Origin: Przewalskia tangutica
Taxonomy: Eukaryota; Streptophyta; Magnoliopsida; Solanales; Solanaceae
Assembly (NCBI GenBank): GCA_029844215.1
Contig: CM056724.1
Span: 74,233,093-74,297,092, forward strand
DNA: 64,000 nucleotides
Direction: 5' to 3'
The notes beneath the pieces were generated by a model. That model was not told the DNA's origin. It saw only the letters and a list, made by a program, of their open reading frames with translations, and searched no databases. Shown in pieces: positions 32,763 through 46,379 of this stretch (the first letter of the stretch is position 1; each line of letters starts with the position of its first letter). The position numbers were made by a program, and so were the translations under genes.

Positions 32763-33964
32763 TTCTTCCCCCCTTAGAAACATTCATCCTCGAATGTTCT
32801 TTCGGAGTCAAACTTATAATTAGCGACATAGTTTCCTTTTACCACCCCGACATACCAACAATGCCACACATGGCCCTAATACCTCGCACACGCATATCTG
32901 TGCATCATAAGCCCAAAAGAGATTACCTTTTTCGTACTTCCAACTCCTTCTAACATACATACATAACTTCCATACCTATTCTGGCCTCTAATCTTTGGAG
33001 TCACTCTATGAAACAATATAAGGTCATTTCCGGCTTTCACGACCTGGTTCCGGTGGAACGCGTCCACGAACCCATAAAACAATTAACTAGACTTGGGCCT
33101 TGCACCCTCGTGACTCGCCACGCAAATGAACTACTACCAACTGATCCTACTCTATTCCGGGCCATGGGAGACTCGTAACAGTCCTCAACCGACTCACACG
33201 CACTTAACTCTTATCCTCGGTCCGACTTAAAATCTTATTGCAGAGAAAGCCTTATATACCTAAGGTCTCGAAGAATCAATATTCTTAGGCTCGCAATTTC
33301 CATGCTCCAAGCCTACCTTACGATCCCCAATAAACGGGTACAAAACTTCTCATAAAACCAAAACCATGTTGTCTCGATCACAACAACCATTACTTACTCT
33401 ATACGGACCTCATCCGACAATTCTCTTAAGCCTACTACGCAGCCTTAATCTATTAACACGACATTAGTTAGGTTCCTTAACATGGCTTCTAAGGGTTCAC
33501 TACCCTATCGGACAACTCATCCTTTCCCAATTATCTCAAATAAAACATAAGATCTTGGCGAATTCATTAACTATTCCATACCTTCCTGTATCTAGTTAGT
33601 CTTTACCAATTCTCGAAATCTAACATCATTCTAGGCAACACGCTGCCCGACTTCATACATAACTCCGTATAGATGTATGTCACAATACCAACTATACTAT
33701 AATCATTACCAACCCGGATACGCAATCCACATAATCCTTCGGGTCATCGCGCCTTTCTCGTCTGCAATCAACATAACTCGTTAGGAGAGACGACTTAACA
33801 AAGCGACTCTATCGCACGATCTCGAGTGAGAAGAATGGAAACCAATCCTAAATGTCTGCAGCCTCACGATTATAGATGTGGTGCACAACACACCGATAAT
33901 CAAGACTCTACTAGACACGGCCTATAGACACTTTCCGAGGACTAAGCGCTCACGATACCACTTT
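32763..33964 (-). other. Element E: 1.2-kb non-coding interior
   Basis: On the minus strand the order is primer site (33948-33960, TGGTATCGTGAGC), a leader matching A 3714-4757, a direct join to sequence matching A about 7455-7574, the AACATTC/CGAATGTT stem (32779-32798) and a polypurine tract (32763-32776). No coding block survives. The conserved box seen at A 4561-4640 is at 33061-33120. Confidence 0.85.
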
Positions 33965-36900
33965 TGTCACGACCCGACCGCTCGGATCGTGCCCTACACG
34001 GGCACCTGTTGTATACATCGAGAATAGCAATGAACATACAAGAAAACTTATAAAATAAAATAACGAGAAATTAAACCACAGGTTAGCCGATAAGGCTACC
34101 CTCCTGGACACATATACATATACATAACAACAGCAGTTACATCCCTTTCTTTTAATTTACAAACCGACCCACAATATGTGACTACTGCACTTAAGAATTA
34201 CAAGCTGCAAGGACGGGGCCGCCATACCCCTGAATGTACATAAGTCTACCACATCAGGGAAACCGTATCAAAAGACAAGCCTCCGGAGTGAAAGGGGCTT
34301 CTTTCCAAAAACTGAACAGAGATCCTAAGAGCAAGGATCACCAACCTGTGTACCTATCACTGCGGCATGAACGCATCTCCGGCGGGTCGATAACAAAAAT
34401 TTCGAATATGGAGCAGAAATAACGCATAATAAACAAATCATAAGCGCATAAAAGAATGTCATTTTAACTCAAATCAATCGTAGATTAACCGTTCAGTTCC
34501 TTCTTTCAATAAGAATTAACCTCATATTCTTACATACATACCTAAGAAATTAATCAAGTTTTTCCACATAACTTACATATCTTACATAACACAATCCGGC
34601 CCTTTATGGAGGGACTTCTTATTTGGGAGCTTACTTTGATTATCCATACGTGATAACGTAATCCGGCCCATTTGCGGGACACGGTGTACTCATAAATCAT
34701 GTGGCATAATCCGGCCCGCCTCGGTGTCTTGTAGAATCATGTAGCATAATCCGCCCGCTGTGGAGCTCTGCTTGTGGAATCATGTAGCGTAATCCGGCCC
34801 GCCTGTGGAGCTCGGTGTAAGATGACGTAACCCGGCCTATGTGAAGGCTCGGGGTAATATAGCGTAATCCAGCCTATGTGTAGGCTCGGTGTATCTCATA
34901 ACGTAATCCGGCCTATTCGTAGGCTCGGTGTATTTCATAACGTAATCCGGCCTATTTGTAGGCTCGGTGTATCTCATAACGTAATCCGGCCTATTCGTAG
35001 GCTCGGTGTATTTTCCTTACATAACATTTTTAAACCTTCTTTTCACTTCTTCTTAAGTCGTCATAACAACTCCCCATAAAGCTATTATAACAACCTCTCA
35101 TTTTGGAAAACTTAAGACACTTTTATTCTTACCACATTAGGAAAACTAGATCCAAAAATACTACGTACATACATACTTAAAAGAATCATAAAACCTCCTT
35201 TCTTTTTAAAGCGCAAGTCACATACTCTTTTGGAAACCATCTTCTTAACCTTCGAAATAAATTAAGAAGCCATACTTTGTAAAATTAAGTCATTTCCACT
35301 TATAAAATCAAGGCTTATAGTCTTAACACCTCGTAGCATACCCTCTTTAAAATCATGCCGCTTATACTTTAGAAATCAAGTCCCATAACTTGAAAAATAA
35401 AGTTTCATAATCCTTTAAAGAAAATCAAAGTTCATAGTCTTAAAACTTCATAACATACATTCTTTAAAGTCCATTTACTTATACTTGTAAAATCATGTCA
35501 TCTACACTTTTAAAACCAATCCCCTTTTCACATATAAATTCAAGTCATTTTCAAACATAAAAATCAACTTACATACTTACTTTAAATAAATCAAGATACA
35601 TAGCTTGAAATCAAATCTCATAATTTCCTAACCATTCTTATCAATATCTCCCATAAGGCTTGGTAATGACTTAGGACAATTTAACATACTTAATTTAGAG
35701 TCAACAATGTGGATACTTCTTAACTTCTAAGAGTAGAAGAAATCTTAAAATAGTATCACATGGATATTTCATACGTAGGATCATGCCAAAGAAATAAGAG
35801 GTTCACATACCTCGCGACGATTGTCGACAAGTAGCAAAATGCTCCAAAGTACTTCAACCTTGAGCTATTCCATTCTTCAAGTAGGATACGCTATACTTAG
35901 TACTTCAACCTATAATGGTCACCATACGTCCATTAACCTCTTATTTCAAACGTAGAATATCCTAGGTGCTAGGTCACTAAATCCTACGGAAAATCGGACA
36001 AAGACCTCCTTTGTTTCTACTCACTTTGCCACCTTTTCAAGGTCGAATACAATAACCAAACAGCCCCAATCGCTCACCACAATCTATAAGGTAGTCCAAT
36101 ACAAATGAATAACAAACTATTACAAACTATAAGTACAAATTCGGCCACCTTAAGCTCAAAAATACCAATTCTTAACCAATTTCCAATTCAATCCAAATTG
36201 GTAGCATAACAAGATATCAAGTCGCATTTGATCATATAAACCGTAATCTTCAAGTAATTAACATGCGACTATTCTAATAACGATCAAATTGTAATCCAAC
36301 TTAACATGGCCTACATTACATTTCGAACTTCCAAGACCACAATCAATCTATAATCCTTATAAACTTCAACTTAACAACTTCATGCTAGCAACATGTAAAG
36401 CTAACAACAACAATATAATTATATAATCTTGTAACACTTTTAAAAGACAAGATTATACCTTAACGATTCTTAATCCAATTCCAATCCGAAGTCGCTCCTT
36501 AGTAGTTTAGAACCTCTCCAAGACACTTCAATCCGTTTGTTGAGACCCTTAGAACCATACCAACAACTTTCCTTCAAACTTCCAATCCAAAACCTAGAAA
36601 GCCACTAGGTTTTCACTTTGCGACTAATACGAAAACTCTCTTTTTCCGGGATTTTTCTATTGAGATATACTTACATAACACTCATGAACCTTGGTTTAAA
36701 GTGGGGGAATTATTGGACAACAATTGAAAATATTTCCTTTGGAACCCTAGGTTGGCCGAGAGCTCCCTCCCATGCTCATCTAATATTTCTTGAAAATTTG
36801 CTAAGTGTTAAGCCTTGTCTTGCACTAGGGAGCTTATATAACTAAATGGAGGGTCAAGATTAGAACAAATGGGTGGTTTGGATGCTTTTCACATGGATCA

Positions 36901-37175
36901 AGCCAAGTGGCATTGACCTAGTCAACAATGTCATGCTAAATGTCTTTGCAAGACTTGATCTTTTAATTTGTGGTCAAAAGACCATTTCCTCCATGTCACT
37001 TTTTCGTCCAAGACCATTAAGGGGGGGGGTGACACGTGTCGCCCTCCCGCTCGTCGCAATATTTTTTTTCCCGACAAATTCCAAAATTCCGATAAATTTT
37101 ACTCGTCTCAAACCTTAACCTTTGAGTTCTTACGTACGTTCTTATAAACATATCCTGAAATTTCGGGGTGTAACA
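33965..37175 (-). repeat. Element E: 5' LTR (3211 bp)
   Basis: An uninterrupted copy from TGTCACGACCCG to GGTGTAACA. It contains the minisatellite (about 34660-35025), a G-box GACACGTGTC at 37031-37040, and the empty site for J near 35716. It matches the 3' LTR very closely. Confidence 0.93.
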
Positions 37176-37180
37176 GGGTG

Positions 37181-38300
37181 ACACCTTCAGAAAGACCCAA
37201 TCATCTACCTCAAACTCCAAGTGTCGACGCCGATGATCTGCATACGACTTCTGTCGACTCCGAGCTGAAAATAACCGCTCCTGGATAAGCTTCACCTTAT
37301 CCACTTCCTACTGAACCATGTCTGGCCCGACTAACTGCATTTCTCCCACCTCGAACCAGCCTATCGGTGACCTGCACTTCCTCCCATATAAGTCCTCATA
37401 AGGTGCCATCTGAATACTAGAATGGTAGCTGTTGTTATAAGCAAACTCCACCAGTGGTAAATGATCCTCCCAACTACCCCTGAAATCAATAACACAAGCC
37501 CGCAACATATCCTCGTTGTACGGATAGTGCGCTTTCACCGTCCGTCGAGGATGAAACGCCGCATCGAGACTCACTGCGTCCCTAATCCTTCGAAAGACCT
37601 CCGTAAATTAGCCGTGAACTGGGCCTGCATGCGAAATAATTGATATAGGAACTCCGCGGTCTCACAATCTCTGGATATACTGATCGGCATAATCCTCTAA
37701 AAAGTCGCCCCGATCGGAAGAAAATGGGCTGATTTCGTCAGCCTGTCGACAATCACCCAAATGGAATCATGCTTCTTCTGAGTGGTAGGTAACCCTGTAA
37801 TAAAGTCCATGTTGATCATCTCCCACTTCCACATCGGAATATCGATAGCCTGCAACAGCCCACCGGGCTTCTAGTGCTCAACCTTAACCTGCTGACAATT
37901 AGGGCACTGTGCAACAAAACCAGCCACGTCCCTCTTCAGGCCATTCCACCAATATATACACCTGAGGTCATGGTACATCTTAGTTGACCCCAGGTGAATA
38001 GAATAACGAGCACTGTGTGCCTCCCCCAGAATCTGCTGACGAACTCTTGTCACATCGAGAACACACAACCGGCCCTCGAATCTTAGCACCCCATCCGGTG
38101 CTACCTCAAATATACTCTTCTCCTCCTGAAGAGTTGCATCTCGATACCGTACCAGAATCGGATCCTCAAACTGTCGCCTCTTCACCTCCTCGACGATGGA
38201 AGACTCGACAACATCTCGAACCCGAACTCCATCACTTCAGAATCAACCAAACGAACCCCAAGGCTCGCTAGCTGATGTAACCCTCAGACCATATCCCTTT
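37181..38300 (-). pseudogene. Element D: integrase, N-terminal and core part
   Basis: The zinc-binding module reads QQILGEAHSARYSIHLGSTK and CPNCQQVKVEH (37871-38185). It is followed after a TAG (37871-37873) by core motifs MDFITGLP and [13 protein letters not shown] at about 37730-37830. The core end is shifted: 37308-37574 gives VIDFRGSWEDHLPLVEFAY and MAPYEDLYGRKCRSP, then a TAG at 37308-37310 and EVDKVKLIQERL. Element C has CAG at that last stop (VQQAVDKVKL), so this TAG is a C-to-T change. The frame continues across E into 26343. Confidence 0.88.
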
Positions 38301-38301
38301 T

Positions 38302-39421
38302 CTATGGTTGTACATCAGACAGACTACCCATCGATCTACGACTAAGGGCATCTGCAACTACATTGGCCTTCCCTGGGTGGTATAGAATGTCAACATCATA
38401 ATCCTTAAGCAGCTCCAACCACCGTCTCTGTCGCAAGTTCAGCTCTCTCTGGTTGAAGATATACTGGAGACTCTTGTGGTCGGTGTAAATATCCACATGA
38501 ACTTCATACAAATAATGTCTCCAGATCTTCAAGGCATGAATCACTGCTGCCAACTCCAAGTCATGTGTGGGATAGTTCTTCTCATGCTTCCTAAGTTGTC
38601 GAGATGCGTAAGTTATAACTCTGTCGTGCTGCATCAGCACGCACCCAAGCCCAACACCCGAAGCGTCACAATAAACCACATATCCGTCTAATCCCTCTGG
38701 AAGAGTAAGAACTGGGGCGGTCGTCAACTTCTCCTTTAGCAACTGGAAACTTCCCTCACAAGAATCCGTCCATCGGAACATAGCTGCCTTATGAGTCAGC
38801 TTAGTCAAAGGTGCTGAAATGGAAGCAAACTTCTCCACAAACCTCCGATAATAACCTGCAAGGCCTAAAAAGCTGCGCACCTCTGTCGGTGTAGTGGGTC
38901 TGGGCCAAGTCTTGACTGCCTCAATCTTTGTTGTATCTACCCGAATACCATCGGCCCCGATAACATGTCCTAAGAAAGCCACTGAAGCCAACCAAAACTT
39001 GCATTTCGAGAACTTGGCATACAACTGCCGGTCCCAGAGGACTCCCAATACCGTCCTCAAATGGTTTGTATGCTCCTGCTATGTGCGCGAATATACCAAG
39101 ATATCATCAATGAAAACTATCACGAACATGTCCAAGAATGGCTTGAACACCCGGTTCATCAAATCCATGAATACCGCCGGGGCGTTGGTCAACCCGAAAG
39201 ACATCACCCTGAACTCATAGTGCCCATACCGGGTCCTGAAAGCAGTCTTCGGGATATTTGCCTCTCTAACTCGCACCTGATGATAACCAGATCGCATGTC
39301 TATCTTGGAAAAACATCTCGCACCCTGCAACTGGTCAAACAAATCATCAATCCTGGGGAGGGGATATCTGTTCTTGATAGTTACCTTGTTCAGCTGCCTG
39401 TAATCAATACACATACGCAGA
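38302..39421 (-). pseudogene. Element D: reverse transcriptase and RNase H
   Basis: RT begins at the break made by [49 protein letters not shown] and the active site [12 protein letters not shown]. One in-frame TAG (39079-39081) is followed without frame change by [12 protein letters not shown]. RNase H then follows with [40 protein letters not shown] and [16 protein letters not shown], ending at a TAG (38302-38304). A TGA (38284-38286) and a shift near 38240 break the link to integrase. Apart from these it is the best preserved RT/RNase H in the window. The upstream RT, protease and gag lie beyond 64000. Confidence 0.92.
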
Positions 39422-41072
39422 TGTCACGACCCGACCTCGGGCCCGTGACTGGTGCCTTACCCCGGGCACCCTAGTGATATAACATCAGAGAAAATCAGCG
39501 GAAATAAAAACTTAAACAGGAAACAAGATACATCATAAGAAAATAGGCCAACCAAAACGGTCGCCTTCATGCGTATATATAAAACCGAACGATAATCCTT
39601 TACAACACCGCCACAACAGATTTCTGCACTTAAGAATGTAACAACAACTATGACGGGACAGGGCCCCGCCATACCCCTGAATGTACAAGAACCTACAACT
39701 CAGGGAAACATACCAAAAGATAAGCCTCCGGAGAAACGGAGCTTCCCAATACGCTGAACTGAGATCCTATGAGCGAGGATCCACAACCGATGTACCTCTA
39801 CCTGCGGCATGAACGCAGCCCCCCGAAGGAGGTCAGTACAACAGGTACCAAGTATGTGAAACTGAAAAATACTGTAATGAAATCACATTTCATCATTTTA
39901 TAAAACCTTTTGCGATAAGTAAACAGTTATGCCAAGTAAGGGGACGCACATCCCCCGAATAATCACTCACACATAACTATGGGTCTCACGCCCATAATAT
40001 CACTCATGCCCGTGGAACTCATTCCTCACTGCCGGCAGTACATGATGTAAAACAACATCCATATGTGAACCTGAACACTAGATCCTGCCTGCGTCATCAA
40101 ACCGATCGGGCCAAGTAGAATCGCTCTATACCAGATCCAAAAGCTAGTCATAAAACTTCACGGGCAAGGTACGGAAGCTAATTACCAGATCCAAAAGCTA
40201 GCCACGCAACTGGCCGAGGCAAGTACCAAAGCTAACGTACCCTAGCCAACCGTCTCACGAGATATGACCGAGGCAAGTATCTCAAGCTATCTACCAGAGG
40301 CTACCGATACACGAGAAATGACCAGAACAAGTATCTAAAGTGTGCCTGAACCACACGTACAAATCAAGCCCGTGATCGCTCGTCACTGCGGCAAGCTTCA
40401 TGGATTAGCGGTCTATGGACTAACAATCTGAACCTCACAATGACCGCATGCCCCGGCATCTCACCTCGGAAGTCATGGCCATGAAACCATCCTACTGGAC
40501 GCATGCCCGTGGAACATCCATCACGTCAGCATGTCCAAAGGAATAACAAGATGATACTCAAAGTGGACGCATACTCGTGGAAAATCCAACGCGTCAGTAT
40601 GTCCAACAATCAATCAGATAACCGGCCCTCCCAGAGAGTCACGACAGCACATCAACAAAACACTTGCACATCAAAGACTATCACGACAAGCATAGGCAAG
40701 TTCAACATACATACATTTTTGTCAACAATCCGGGTTTCAAACCCAAAATACTACATACTTTCATTCTTTCAAAAAGACCTCTTTTTTCGTAAAAGCCACA
40801 TGATACTAATACTCGTAGTATTAAAACATGTTTCCCTTTTTAAACCAAATTACTACACCTTCAGAAAATCTTTATAAGATTTTTAAAATCAAGTACTCTA
40901 TACCTTTTTAAAACCAAGTGCTTTTCTTTTAAAACAACAACAAGTGTTCTTTTAAAACCCAAATAACTTTACTCTTTTCAAAACAAGTAACCTATACTTA
41001 AATCAAGTTACTTCTCTTTTTCCAAAAAAAAACAAGTCGTTATAAGTCAAGTCTCTTGTCTTTCAAGATCAA
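39422..41072 (-). repeat. Element F: LTR, first part
   Basis: It includes a degenerate minisatellite at about 40495-40610 (two units around GTGGACGCATGCCCGTGG) and a second repeated zone at about 40130-40340 (AAGCTA words). It ends at the TSD ATCAA (41068-41072) of element G. No gene is seen. Confidence 0.85.
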
Positions 41073-44000
41073 TGTTATACCCCGTATTTCCAGAGTATGT
41101 ACGTAAGGACGTACGTAGAAAAATTTGAACTTGTGATTTAGGCTTGGCCGAATTCTTTTTGTTCACAACACCCGATTAGAGTCGTTTTTCGACGAAACGT
41201 TTTCACAACTTTCGTAGGGGAATTTCCGGCTATGTCATTTTTAATTTTTGCGGATTTTTCCGAGAGACGAAACATTTTGGACCAACAAGAGGGCGACACT
41301 TGTCACCCTCTCATTGGAACACCTTGGGCGGTACTGGGAGGTTGGCCGACTGGCCATTGTGTGGTCGAGGGGTTGGTAGGATATTTTGGTGGTAGATGGA
41401 TAAGGTGCACTTGGCAAGATCTTGGCCCTACACTTGCCTTGCACTTGGCAAGATCTTGGCCATTGGTTGGCCTTCACTTGACCTATAAATACCCACCCCT
41501 TTGAAGACTAATTCATCCACAAAATTGCCTAAGTCTTGAAAGTTTCTTCCTCCCCCCTTAGTGTAGTGGCTTGCCCGAGAGCCCTCTTCCCTTGGCCGAG
41601 AGTTCCCCTAGTGGGGTAGGCCGAGGGGTATACACCCCCCCCGCCGTGGGGTGCTAGCCGGGTACCCCTAGCCTAGTTGTTTTCGTATAATACCCCCTCT
41701 TGTAGAAATACTCTCAAAAGTATTGTTATAATGCCCAAATTACCTTAGCCGTATACCTTGTAGTATTCTAAGGTTATACTTATACGAAAAGCCCAGAAAT
41801 ACTATTATACTTCCCTTCAGTCACAAAACCGAAACCCTAAGGAAAAATCTCCATAGTTAGTTGGAGTATTAAGTAGAAGTTGGTTAGAACTTCTAAGGGT
41901 TGTTTGGAGCGGGTCGGAGCGCACGGAGTAGGAGCTAAACCTTGCTCAGGATCGACATTTAAACTCGGATAATTATGGGCTTATCGAGGTAAATATCTTG
42001 TCCCCCTATTGTAATTGGAAATTACATGTTGTTAGATTATATAGTTGAAGTATACTATATATAGTACTGAACGTTGTTATCGGCAATGTCTTTTGACTTA
42101 AGCCTGAATAATAAGAAACCTTTTCGAAAGAAGAGTCTCGAATTGTTTTTACATAGGGTATCTGACAGAGACTTGTGTAGCTTTTACGTGAGGTAGAATT
42201 GTGCACGTCCGATTAAGCGTATAACCCACTGGTTGGCTTGGTGGCGGCCCCGATAGAGGAGAGATTTACGCTGCATTGGGGAGGAGGTGTCGCCGAATTT
42301 TACGTAGAATGTTCTACGATAAGATCTAGATGTTAATAAGCGCCTTGTGGCCTTATAGGTTGAAATCTTGCGTGTGGCGCGATCTACTTGGCTTAAGGAG
42401 TAGCCAGCGGCTTGAGGTACTTGGAGCGTTTGCTATTAGTCGATACTCGTCGCGAGGTATGTGAACCTCTTCCTATCTCTTCTAGCATGATATGTGTGAA
42501 CTATGTAGTACGGTGAGACGCATACGTGCTAAATGTATTTGATTGGTTTAAAACATAAAGTGTTATAACGACTTTATGGGAAGTTGGTTATAACGACTTT
42601 ATGTTGGTAAGAAAATACTTGTGGTTTTAGAAGGTAAATCGATTTGAACTATAAGCGCTTGTTATGTGTTAATAAAGAACTTGAAGTATTTCAAAAGATT
42701 TTTGAATCATTTGAAAGAAGAAGTAATACTTGGTTTTTGAAAATCAAGAGTTATACTAGCTTTATGGGAAGTTAGGTAATAACGCTTAAGAATGTTTCTT
42801 GATTCGAAATCGAATGTGTATCGACAAACCAACTGCGGCGTTAATAAAAGGAAATGTTTTAACAGATTAAGTATTATTAAAACCAAGAGAAACTTCCATC
42901 CGCATAGAAGCTAAGATGAGACAAAATGATATTTCCTAGATCATGGTCTGTAGAATGAGATCGTTATAAACAAGAATATCCTACTCACATATAAGGCTTA
43001 TGTTTCTCAGATAGTTTAAAAGAGAGAATTATATTCTTAAATGAATAAGACTATGAACTACGAAACCTTTCTAAAATAAGAAACGTGAACATTTGAAATT
43101 AGGCAAACTTGGACGTTTGGATAATAATGTTGTTACTTGATTTTACAAAGATAAGTGTTTTGATTCACTTAAAAGATAATCACTCTATTTTCATATACTA
43201 CGTATTGTGTGACTTTTGTGAAAGTAACGTATCTTTAAAAAGTTAATGTATGAAGTACTTTGGGGATAGAAACCGAACATGTTGACACATAGTAGAAAGT
43301 ACCTTATGTGTGAATAACTTGATTGTATTGGTTTGTGATAGCCTTGTAATACCTTCGTGTTGATTTGATAAGTAATCATATTAGGATGCTACGTGTGTTA
43401 GTATTCTGTGATGTTTGTGTAAAGGGGCTTTCCCTTGATTGTGCTTATGTTGTTTAAACGTTAAACTGTTATGTTGGTATTATACCACTCACCGTGTTTC
43501 CGGGGTTAAGCCGCCTCCGATGCGGGTAGACTCAGTGATGCAGGACCATGATTCGAGAATACCTCATGCGGGTCCCGGCCTATGCGGAGCTACGAGTTCG
43601 AGTTAGTGCGGCCTTTATGGTCATGCGGTCTATGTGCCATGCGGATGCGAGTCGGGGCGATGCGGGAGTAGCTACCGATGCGCGGGTTATACCTCATGCG
43701 GGCCTATGAGATTGGCCTATGCGAGTGCGGGGAGTTCGGGCTAGACGCGCACATTTGATACTGCGGGCGAGTGACCAACTTTGATCATGTGACGGTCTAG
43801 ACAGATATCATGATACAGTTTATGACCTTGTTAGTACTGTGGGTGTTAGTAGTCGGCTATGCCTTCGTACTTACCCTGTACTGTTTTATTTGGACACAGG
43901 TGGGACCTGCTGTTCATGTGTATTCCTTGGTGCTTTATATATCATGATCGCCAGTGGCGGAAGGTATTCCACGGGCATGATTGTTGTTGTGGGAGTGAGA

Positions 44001-44597
44001 AACATTGCTATATTGGAGTGATGACTTTGAGGGCGTGAGTCCCTGACTTGATATGACTGCTTATTTATTGTGAACTGTAGTTTGGTTATCATACATGTCT
44101 CCTGCTTTATATAGACTACTATGATTTCATTTACAGTATTTTTCAGTTTCACATACTCATTGCTGTTATCTTGACCTCGCCCGGGGCTGCGTTCATGCCG
44201 CGAGTAAAGTACACGATCGTTGATCCTCGCTCTTAGGATCACGATTAGCGCGTTTGGGAAGCTCCGTTCCCGAGGCTTATCTTGGTATAGTCCCCTGTTG
44301 TTGTAGGTGCTTACATTCAGGGGTATGACGGGGCCCTGTCCCGTCGTTGTTGTCATATCATTCGTAGAGGTCTGTAGTACTGTTGTGGGCAGAAATTGTA
44401 AGAGGGTTTGTAAAAAGGATTAAACTGTTCATTTGTAGGAGTTGTTATTTATATATATGCCGAAAGGCAAGTTTTCCTCAGATTACTGTTTTGTACTCCA
44501 TTTGTTTCATGTATGTGTTTTATGTTCGTGATTACTCGATGTTGTATCACTAGGGTGCCCGGGTAAGGCACGACCACGCCCGCATTCGGTCGTGACA
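41073..44597 (+). repeat. Element G: 5' LTR (3525 bp)
   Basis: It runs from TGTTATACCCCG to CGTGACA. It has a G-box-like GACACTTGTC at 41295-41304, a TATA box at 41484-41491 and an ATGCGG-rich zone at about 43500-43750. The 156-codon antisense frame at 43886-44356 also occurs in part in B and H and is not a gene. Confidence 0.93.
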
Positions 44598-44601
44598 AAA
44601 G

Positions 44602-44614
44602 TGGTATCGTGAGC
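44602..44614 (+). other. Element G: primer binding site, altered
   Basis: TGGTATCGTGAGC, the same CAG-to-CGTG form as in B, four bases after the 5' LTR. Confidence 0.8.
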
Positions 44615-44801
44615 GATTAATCCTCCGAAAGTGTCTAGACCGTATCCGCAGAGTCTTGATTATCGGTGTGTTGTGCACCACACCAATGATCAGGAGGCTA
44701 TAGGATATTTAGGATTGGTTTCTATTCTTCTCACTCTGAGATCGTGCCTTAGAGCTGTGTTGTAAGTTGGACCCTCTAACGTATTTCTTTCCCTTACCGT
44801 T

Positions 44802-45560
44802 ATGCCTCGCGTAGGCAACCCGCCCAGAGGGCAAAGCGCGAGGAGCCGCGAGTAGAGTCTGAGGTTACGTGGGCACAGCCCAATTATCACCTTGGGTGGT
44901 GCTTCATTCGGGAGTTCTGCGACGTCACTAGCCCCAAAGAGTTTAGCACGCGGCGGCAGCTCATCGCGCCATGATATTTGAACCTTCGCCCACGGCCGAA
45001 CAGAATATAGATTTCAAGAGGCGACCGTTACTAACTATGGATTTGACTACGAGAGTATATCGATGTATCGCGAGTCTTGATGAATATCAACGGAAGGTTG
45101 TGCAAAAGTAAGTTCTTGATTGAAGCGAGCATGGCACGTATGCGGGCTTATGCGCGCAGTCGAGAAACGTAGAGATCGACGGGTTAACGAAGGACAGCAG
45201 AAGAGGGCCAGAGAAGCAAGGCCCTTTGGTAACTTTCGAGGCGAGTCGCCTCACCAGCAGATCAGATTATGCGCATCCACCAGTGCAGAAAGGTCCTCCA
45301 CAGGGTTCAGGACGATCGGGGTATGCAGGAGTTGGTCAGAGCTCCAGAGCTTCCGCTCACATCATACGGGCGTTCCACCATCCGATTCGCTTTTTCTCGT
45401 TCACGCTGGCGGCAGGCGTCATCTCGGGGAATGTCGTCTTTTAGTTGGTACTTGTTGTACCTATGACCGTCAGGGTCTGGTGTCGAAAGAGTGTCCTTGC
45501 GGGAGGACTTAGCCTTCGGGATCGGTGGGTAGTTCGTCATCTTCCTTAGCTGCGCCTACG
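44802..45560 (+). pseudogene. Element G: gag relic
   Basis: An ATG at 44802 opens a short MPRVGNPPRG-type frame. The rest is spread over several frames: a basic stretch (RRDRRVNEGQQKRARE near 45165-45215), a Pro/Gly linker (HPPVQKGPPQGSGRSGYAG), and a knuckle-like remnant near 45400-45460. The capsid core present in C is missing. It parallels the relics in B and H almost base for base, which dates the loss before their separate insertions. Confidence 0.7.
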
Positions 45561-46375
45561 GCGAGTTTGATTAGAACGACTAAGGGAGTAAAGCGATGAG
45601 ATTCAGTATATCTTTAACCCTCTAGGGTTTAGTATGTGTGATAAGGTGAGTATACCTTAAGTGTTATATTCTGATAGCATGGTGTAAATGGTGATTAGAA
45701 ATCTTGGTTAGTTAACCAAGTAAGATTTGGGGGATAGAGAAAGTGTGAGCCTTAGAGTGTTATACGTAGAGACCTTAGAGGTAAGGCCATCTCGAGTAAA
45801 AGATGTATTGTTTATGTTTGACCCTTATAGGAGTGCATAGTGCACGTGAGTTATGTTTGTGGGATTAGTCCCTGAGTAGTGTGGAATGAAAGAGGGTAGT
45901 TGAGCTAAGAAGACCGCTAGGTTTTCGTAACGTGATTAGTGAGTTTTCCTTCGAGGAGCTAGCGTTGCGGCGTTCGGTCGGGTTGAGGCCACGTTGCGGG
46001 TCAACCCGCGGCATGTTTGGTGGTGTCGGGTTTGTGGTGGTCCCGCCTTGTGGTAGGGTCACGAGGGTGTTAGGCCCGAGTTTAGTTAACCAACGTACGA
46101 TTTCATGGATGCATTCGACCAGTAGTTGGGCCGAGGAGGTCAGTCGTGTTGTCTTCTAGCAAAGACCGTTTACTCGACAGAGGGTTATGCGAGATGATAT
46201 ATCAGAAAGGTTGTAAGGCTGCACGAGGTGCCTACCTTCACCTTATGTCAGACAGTGGAGCCTGTGTTGCATTGCTTTTCTGGAGGTTTTACCAGTGCAA
46301 GGTTAGGAACTCAAGTAAGTCTCGGAATCACATTCGCCTCGCCGGTGTTTGGATTTGAGGATAGTTGCGAGAATT
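45561..46375 (+). other. Element G: non-coding middle region
   Basis: It has no recognisable domain. It is shared with H (54731-55232 and 63722-64000). It includes the conserved box at 46057-46120 (GTCACGAGGGTG...GGCCCGAGTTTAGTTA), which is also present in A and E and is the point where element I entered H. Confidence 0.65.
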
Positions 46376-46379
46376 GTTG

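Larger units (their letters stand above)
26344..37175 (-). mobile_element. Element E: deletion-derivative LTR retrotransposon, TSD GGGTG
   Basis: GGGTG is duplicated exactly at 26339-26343 and 37176-37180. The 3' LTR is 26344-32762 (split by solo LTR J), the interior only 32763-33964, and the 5' LTR 33965-37175. It shares LTR family and interior with A but lacks the part equivalent to about A 4760-7455, so it has no gag core or pol. With LTRs of 3.2 kb and 1.2 kb between them it resembles LARD-type non-autonomous elements. The two LTRs look nearly identical, so the insertion is recent. Confidence 0.95.

Noticed and set aside
43886..44356. 156-codon antisense frame in the G LTR
   Set aside because: It lies in the LTR; the equivalent in B and H is broken and the sequence has no domain signature.
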